Shown here piece by piece: positions 7,525 to 10,562 of a stretch of DNA of 10,562 nucleotides. Position 1 is the stretch's first letter, and each line of letters opens with the position of its first letter. The stretch lies in assembly GCA_026984715.1 (NCBI GenBank), contig JALSRO010000324.1:1-10562 (forward strand), in the 5' to 3' direction. The notes beneath the pieces are model-generated. The model saw nothing but the letters and a program-made list of their open reading frames with translations, did no database searches and was not told where the DNA came from. Both the position numbers and the translations under genes were made by a program. This stretch comes from Chromatiales bacterium. GTDB taxonomy: Bacteria; Pseudomonadota; Gammaproteobacteria; Thiohalospirales; Thiohalospiraceae.

Positions 7525-7563
7525 TCGAAGCCGCGAATGCGACAATTGCCGTGTCACATCCAT

Positions 7564-8232
7564 CTACTCCCCGTCCGAGAAGGCTGTCAACAGATGTAGC
7601 AGACTCGAGAACAGATTGTATATCGAGACATACAACGTGACGGTAGCCATGATGTAGTTGGTCTCCCCGCCATGAATGATGTTGCTGGTCTCATAGAGAA
7701 TCAGCCCTGACATCAGCAACACAAACATTCCGGATACCGCCAGTGACAGCAGCGGCATTTCAAAAAAGAGTGCTCCCAGACCACCCAGGAAAGCGACAAT
7801 GATTCCCACCATCAGGAAGCCGCCCATGAAGCTGAAATCCTTGCGCGTAGTCAGCGCGTAGGCAGACAGCCCCAGGAAGATGGCGCCGGTTCCGCCTAGT
7901 GCGGTCACCACCATCGAAGGACCGTTGGCCAGAGCCAGATACTGATTGAGAATGGGGCCAAGTGTGTAACCCATGAAGCCGGTCAGGGCGAACACACAGA
8001 GGATTCCCGCTCCGCTGTTGCGGAACCTGCTGGTCAGAAACAGCAGTCCGAAGTAACCCGCCAGCGTGACAATCAACCCGGGATGGGGAAGATTCAGCAT
8101 CATGGAGACACCCGCCACAGCGGCACTGAACAGCAGCGTCAGCGACAACAGGGCATAGGTGTTTCGCAATACCTTGTTGGTAGCCAGCGCCGACGCCTGT
8201 GATTGAGCAGCAGGAGAGTTGACGATATTCAT
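7564..8232 (-). CDS. yccA: Bax inhibitor-1 / YccA family inner membrane protein
   Basis: Integral membrane protein of 222 residues (E. coli YccA is 219) with about seven hydrophobic segments spread from residue 25 to 215. Family landmarks include FALTGFMGYTLGPILNQYLAL, TALGGTGAIFLGLSAYALTTRKDFSFMG, and LILYETSNIIHGGETNYIMATV, with an acidic DGE C-terminus. In E. coli YccA binds and modulates the FtsH protease at the inner membrane; eukaryotic and Bacillus relatives are proton-sensitive calcium leak channels. Which role holds here cannot be told from sequence. The ATG at 8232 is chosen because GAGG lies eight bases upstream and the family begins there; the longer in-frame start at 8484 would overlap nhaR and add non-homologous residues. 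It is divergent from nhaR with a 138-base shared upstream region. Its position between nhaA and nhaR is unusual and may hint at co-regulation. Confidence 0.93.
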   Translation of the reverse strand: MNIVNSPAAQSQASALATNKVLRNTYALLSLTLLFSAAVAGVSMMLNLPHPGLIVTLAGYFGLLFLTSRFRNSGAGILCVFALTGFMGYTLGPILNQYLALANGPSMVVTALGGTGAIFLGLSAYALTTRKDFSFMGGFLMVGIIVAFLGGLGALFFEMPLLSLAVSGMFVLLMSGLILYETSNIIHGGETNYIMATVTLYVSIYNLFSSLLHLLTAFSDGE

Positions 8233-8370
8233 CTCGGATACCTCGATTTTACAGAAATCACTATCTGCGGAAAATTTCTCCGCACACCGGATTGATAGTC
8301 TAGGCGGTTGCGCGAATATATAAAACTCGAATATTATTGGCAAATCATTCGTTATTTTCGATATATCGAG
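8233..8370. promoter_or_regulatory. Divergent yccA/nhaR promoter region with palindrome and direct repeats
   Basis: This region is AT-rich towards nhaR. TTGATA (8292-8297) followed after 19 bases by TATATA (8317-8322) is a candidate nhaR promoter with long spacing. CGAATAT repeats at 8313-8319 and 8328-8334, a 15-base period. TCGATATATCGA (8358-8369) is a perfect 12-base palindrome ending two bases before the nhaR ATG, where a ribosome binding site would lie; no good Shine-Dalgarno is seen. For yccA, TAAAAT near 8248-8253 on the minus strand is a possible -10. LysR-type regulators commonly bind their own divergent promoter, so autoregulation is plausible but unproven. Confidence 0.4.
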
Positions 8371-9270
8371 ATGGCCAGGCTCAATTACAAGCACCTGCAC
8401 TACTTCTGGGTGGTCGCCAGGGAAGGAAGTATCGCCCGGGCCAGCCAGCTGCTGCATCTCACCCCCCAGACCATCAGCGGCCAACTGAGCCAGTTTGAAA
8501 AGTCGCTGGGAACAAAACTGTTTACCCGCTCAGGTCGGAACCTGGTGCTGACCGAAAGCGGACGCACCGCCCTGGAGTACGCCGAAGACATCTTCCTGCT
8601 GGGGGCCGAGCTGGAGGATCGGCTGAGCAACCGCCCCGCCGGCCGGCCACTGCGCTTTTCCGTGGGGATCACCGATGTCATACCGAAACTGATCGCGCAC
8701 CGCCTGCTGGAACCCGCCCTGCAACTTCCCGAACCGGTAAACATCATCTGCCGGGAAGGCAAACTGGACAACCTGCTGGCGGATATCGCCATCCACAAAC
8801 TGGACATGCTGCTGACGGATCGCCCCATCAGCCCCGGCAGCAGTGTACGCGCATTCAACCATCAGCTCGGCGAATGTGGTACCACCTTTTTCGCTACCCC
8901 GGAGCTGGCCCGCAATTACCGTGACAACTTTCCCGACTCATTGAAAGAGGCCCCCATCCTGCTGCCGACGCACGAAACCGCTATCCGAAACAGCCTTAAT
9001 CAATGGTTCGACGAGTTGCAGATCCACCCCGATATCAGGGGTGAGTTTGATGACAGCGCACTGATGAAGGCCTTTGGCCAGGCAGGCGAGGGGATCTTTA
9101 TTGCGCCGACCGTAATCGAAAAGGAGGTGACAAGACAGTACAAGGTCGAAGCAATAGGACAGGCGGAGAGTGTTCGCGAACAGTTCTATGCCATATCGGC
9201 CGAGCGTAAGCTGAAACACCCAGCGGTCGTTACCATCAGGGATACGGCCCGGCAGCAGCTTTTTTGCTGA
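8371..9270 (+). CDS. nhaR: LysR-family transcriptional activator NhaR
   Basis: Cytoplasmic regulator that in E. coli senses Na+ and activates nhaA. The 299 residues match E. coli NhaR (301). The N-terminal winged HTH (about 5-63) reads NYKHLHYFWVVAREGSIARA and LTPQTISGQLSQFEKSLG, very close to the E. coli sequence. The effector domain holds the family-typical HKLDMLLTDRPI, LGECGTTFFATPEL, GEFDDSALMKAFGQAGEGIFIAPT and a C-terminal ERKLKHPAVVTI. Translation most likely starts at the ATG at 8371, where homology begins; the frame is open upstream to a TTG at 8308, but that extension is unlike the family. The start is preceded only by GAG inside a palindrome, suggesting weak or regulated translation. 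It is divergent from yccA and on the opposite strand to nhaA, unlike E. coli, where nhaR directly follows nhaA. Confidence 0.96.
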   Translation: MARLNYKHLHYFWVVAREGSIARASQLLHLTPQTISGQLSQFEKSLGTKLFTRSGRNLVLTESGRTALEYAEDIFLLGAELEDRLSNRPAGRPLRFSVGITDVIPKLIAHRLLEPALQLPEPVNIICREGKLDNLLADIAIHKLDMLLTDRPISPGSSVRAFNHQLGECGTTFFATPELARNYRDNFPDSLKEAPILLPTHETAIRNSLNQWFDELQIHPDIRGEFDDSALMKAFGQAGEGIFIAPTVIEKEVTRQYKVEAIGQAESVREQFYAISAERKLKHPAVVTIRDTARQQLFC

Positions 9271-9278
9271 AACGCCTC

Positions 9279-9308
9279 GGGTATGCCGCTCCTGTCGGGA
9301 AGAGCATA
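9279..9308. terminator. Hairpin after nhaR
   Basis: GGTATG and CTC on the left pair with GAG and CATACC on the right, with a three-base bulge and a 10-base loop, nine bases beyond the nhaR stop. No T-run follows. It sits in the 185-base convergent gap (9271-9455) between nhaR and the small secreted protein gene, where I see nothing else. Possible transcript end; weak. Confidence 0.3.
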
Positions 9309-9455
9309 CCTGCAGGGTTCGGTCATCGACCCGGCAACAATACAGGTCGCATTCAGGGCTTCAGGAAAGTACCGAAACGAGGCGCAGTGCGCAGGGGACG
9401 GCCTGGCCCGCACTACCGGGACAACGCCTGACTGAAACCCGAACCGGAAAGATCT

Positions 9456-9848
9456 CTAATGAGTTTTATTGCTGGTTTTTTTTGCACCCGTCTTTGACGA
9501 TTTTGGCGGCTTTGCGGGTAGCTTCCTCGCCTCTTTCCCGGCAGAAGGTGAACCACTGGTCAGCTTCCCTTTTCTTTTCTGATCCCGCCCTTTGGCAGTT
9601 GCCTTCTTGGGCTTGTTGTGGGAACTTTTTCCAACTCCCTTGCCCGGTTTGGCGCGGCAGTATCCACTCACACGGGTCCCGTTTTTCGTCTTGTAGCTCT
9701 CCACCCAGGTACAACCGGATTTGGCGGCACACTTCGCCCTGGAAGCCCCCTTGCAGACAGAGCTCGCTTGCACTGGAGCAGTGACAACCACTCCAAGCAC
9801 AACCGCCACCACAACCGTGCGGGACAACATCCACATCTTTTTCATCAT
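9456..9848 (-). CDS. Small secreted Cys-containing, Lys-rich protein of unknown function
   Basis: I do not recognise a named gene. The 130 residues start with a signal peptide (about 1-29, ending VQA before SSV). A compact Cys module follows at about 32-64: SSVCKGASRAKCA, KSGCTWVESYKTKNG and SGYCRAKPGK, giving four cysteines that could form two disulfides in the periplasm. From about 66 to 130 the chain is a low-complexity, highly basic tail rich in Lys, Ser, Pro and Gly, likely disordered and able to bind nucleic acid, cell wall or other polyanions. The pattern Cys-Trp-Val followed by Gly-Tyr-Cys-Arg is familiar from hypothetical secreted proteins of marine gammaproteobacteria, from memory. 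GAGGTGG lies seven bases upstream of the first ATG, which decides it over the second. Divergent from the following regulator gene. An A8 run near the C-terminus on the coding strand (9476-9483) is a possible slippage site. Confidence 0.75.
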   Translation of the reverse strand: MMKKMWMLSRTVVVAVVLGVVVTAPVQASSVCKGASRAKCAAKSGCTWVESYKTKNGTRVSGYCRAKPGKGVGKSSHNKPKKATAKGRDQKRKGKLTSGSPSAGKEARKLPAKPPKSSKTGAKKTSNKTH

Positions 9849-9900
9849 GACATTTCCACCTCACCTGTTACGTTAACCACGTCACATTTTAGCACATCCG
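9849..9900 (-). promoter_or_regulatory. Upstream region of the small secreted protein gene
   Basis: Besides the ribosome binding site (9856-9862), it holds an imperfect inverted repeat GTTACGT / ACGTCAC (9867-9873 and 9879-9885, six of seven pairs) and a TAAAAT box on the minus strand (about 9888-9893). No convincing -35 was found. Weak evidence for a promoter. Confidence 0.25.
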
Positions 9901-9978
9901 TCAGAACGCTTTCTTTGACCGTTTTTCTGGGGCACAATGGCCGCTTCGGTTGTGTCCCCGCCAAGGATGAAACACGAA

Positions 9979-10562
9979 ATGGAATATCGTGAACAAACCA
10001 TTCAATCTGCAAAGATAACCGCTCCGCGAATCAAGAAGATCTTTCCACGGGAGCGGCTCCTGCGGCGACTGCAACGGCAGGAGGGAAGCGCCATGATATG
10101 GATCTCCGCCCCAGCGGGGTCGGGAAAGACCACCTTGGCGGCCGATTATCTGGCAAAAGGGAAGCTGAACTCCATCTGGTTCCAGATGGATTCCGGCGAC
10201 GAGGATCCAGCCACCTTTTTTCACTACCTGGGGCTGGCCGTGGAGACATGCTGTCCGGCCTGCAGCCCGCCCATGCCTCGCCTGACGCCAGGACAACTCT
10301 CCGGACTGGAGGCCTTTACCCGGCACTATTTCAAAACGCTCTTTCTGCGTCTGAAACCACCTGCAGTACTGGTATTCGACAATTTCCAGGAACTGCCCGC
10401 CGCAGCCCCGCTGCTGACGCCATTCGGTGAGGCGTTCGCCAATATTCCGGCCGGTTTCCAGATCCTGATCCTGAGCCGGAGCGAACCTCCCGCCTGGTTC
10501 TCCGCTCTGCGTGCACGCCAGACCGCCGTGATGATTGGATGGGATGAGCTGCGGCTCACCGC
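9979..10562 (+). CDS. MalT/LuxR-like STAND ATPase transcriptional regulator (partial, C-terminus outside window)
   Basis: N-terminal 194 residues of a large signal-transduction ATPase. Walker A is APAGSGKTT (about 44-52), Walker B is AVLVFDNFQEL (129-139) and a following strand reads LILSRSEPP (164-171), the order and spacing of MalT-type STAND NTPases, which usually continue into TPR-like repeats and a C-terminal LuxR helix-turn-helix, here beyond the edge. IKKIFPRERLLRRL before Walker A matches the family's opening helix. A CCPAC cluster (Cys91, Cys92, Cys95) lies between Walker A and B; it may be incidental. The inducer is unknown. Start choice is uncertain: ATG 9979 has AAGGA 11 bases upstream; ATG 9967 has no spaced site; ATG 9937 has GGGG five bases upstream and would add 14 residues. 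An in-frame stop at 9916 limits it. No maltose genes are visible, so the malT name is not given. Confidence 0.85.
   Translation, partial: MEYREQTIQSAKITAPRIKKIFPRERLLRRLQRQEGSAMIWISAPAGSGKTTLAADYLAKGKLNSIWFQMDSGDEDPATFFHYLGLAVETCCPACSPPMPRLTPGQLSGLEAFTRHYFKTLFLRLKPPAVLVFDNFQELPAAAPLLTPFGEAFANIPAGFQILILSRSEPPAWFSALRARQTAVMIGWDELRLT

Noticed and set aside
8233-8484. Upstream in-frame start of yccA at 8484
   Set aside because: It would overlap the nhaR start region and add residues unlike the YccA family; GAGG precedes the ATG at 8232.
9466-9864. Alternative minus-strand frame over the small secreted protein gene
   Set aside because: It lacks a proper signal peptide and ribosome binding site; the 9456-9848 frame has both and a coherent Cys pattern.

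Overview
The window looks like chromosomal DNA of a GC-rich gammaproteobacterium, possibly a marine or haloalkaliphilic sulfur-oxidiser type. This rests on the close NhaR, NhaA and YccA likeness to gammaproteobacterial proteins, a CusCBA-type copper/silver pump, good Shine-Dalgarno sites and overlapping operon starts. The genus is inference; there is no rRNA or other marker.

Layout: (1) 1-5139, minus strand: a copper/silver efflux operon read in the order small secreted Met/His/Cys-rich protein, outer membrane factor (cusC-type), adaptor (cusB-type), RND pump (cusA-type, cut by the window edge). The three pump genes overlap by 14 and 4 bases. The adaptor is unusual: its N-terminal metal-binding domain is duplicated in tandem and it ends in a Met/Asp-rich tail. 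(2) 5140-5504: intergenic, holding a 162-base MITE-like palindromic element. (3) 5505-6908, minus: NhaA sodium/proton antiporter in a long form. (4) 7063-7399, plus: probable remnant of a small zinc-ribbon gene with a frameshift, followed by AT-rich and GC-rich inverted repeats. (5) 7564-8232, minus: YccA/Bax-inhibitor-1 membrane protein, divergent from (6) 8371-9270, plus: NhaR, the LysR-type activator expected to serve nhaA. (7) 9456-9848, minus: small secreted Cys- and Lys-rich protein of unknown role. (8) 9979-10562, plus: start of a MalT/LuxR-like STAND ATPase regulator, cut by the window edge.

Functionally there are two stress modules: periplasmic Cu(I)/Ag(I) export by a tripartite CusCBA pump with extra metal-binding capacity, and sodium/pH homeostasis by NhaA with its regulator NhaR about 1.5 kb away, separated by yccA. 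I see no wholly new system. The best leads are the duplicated metal-binding domain with the Met-rich tail in CusB, the small leader gene of the cus operon, and the MITE-like element.
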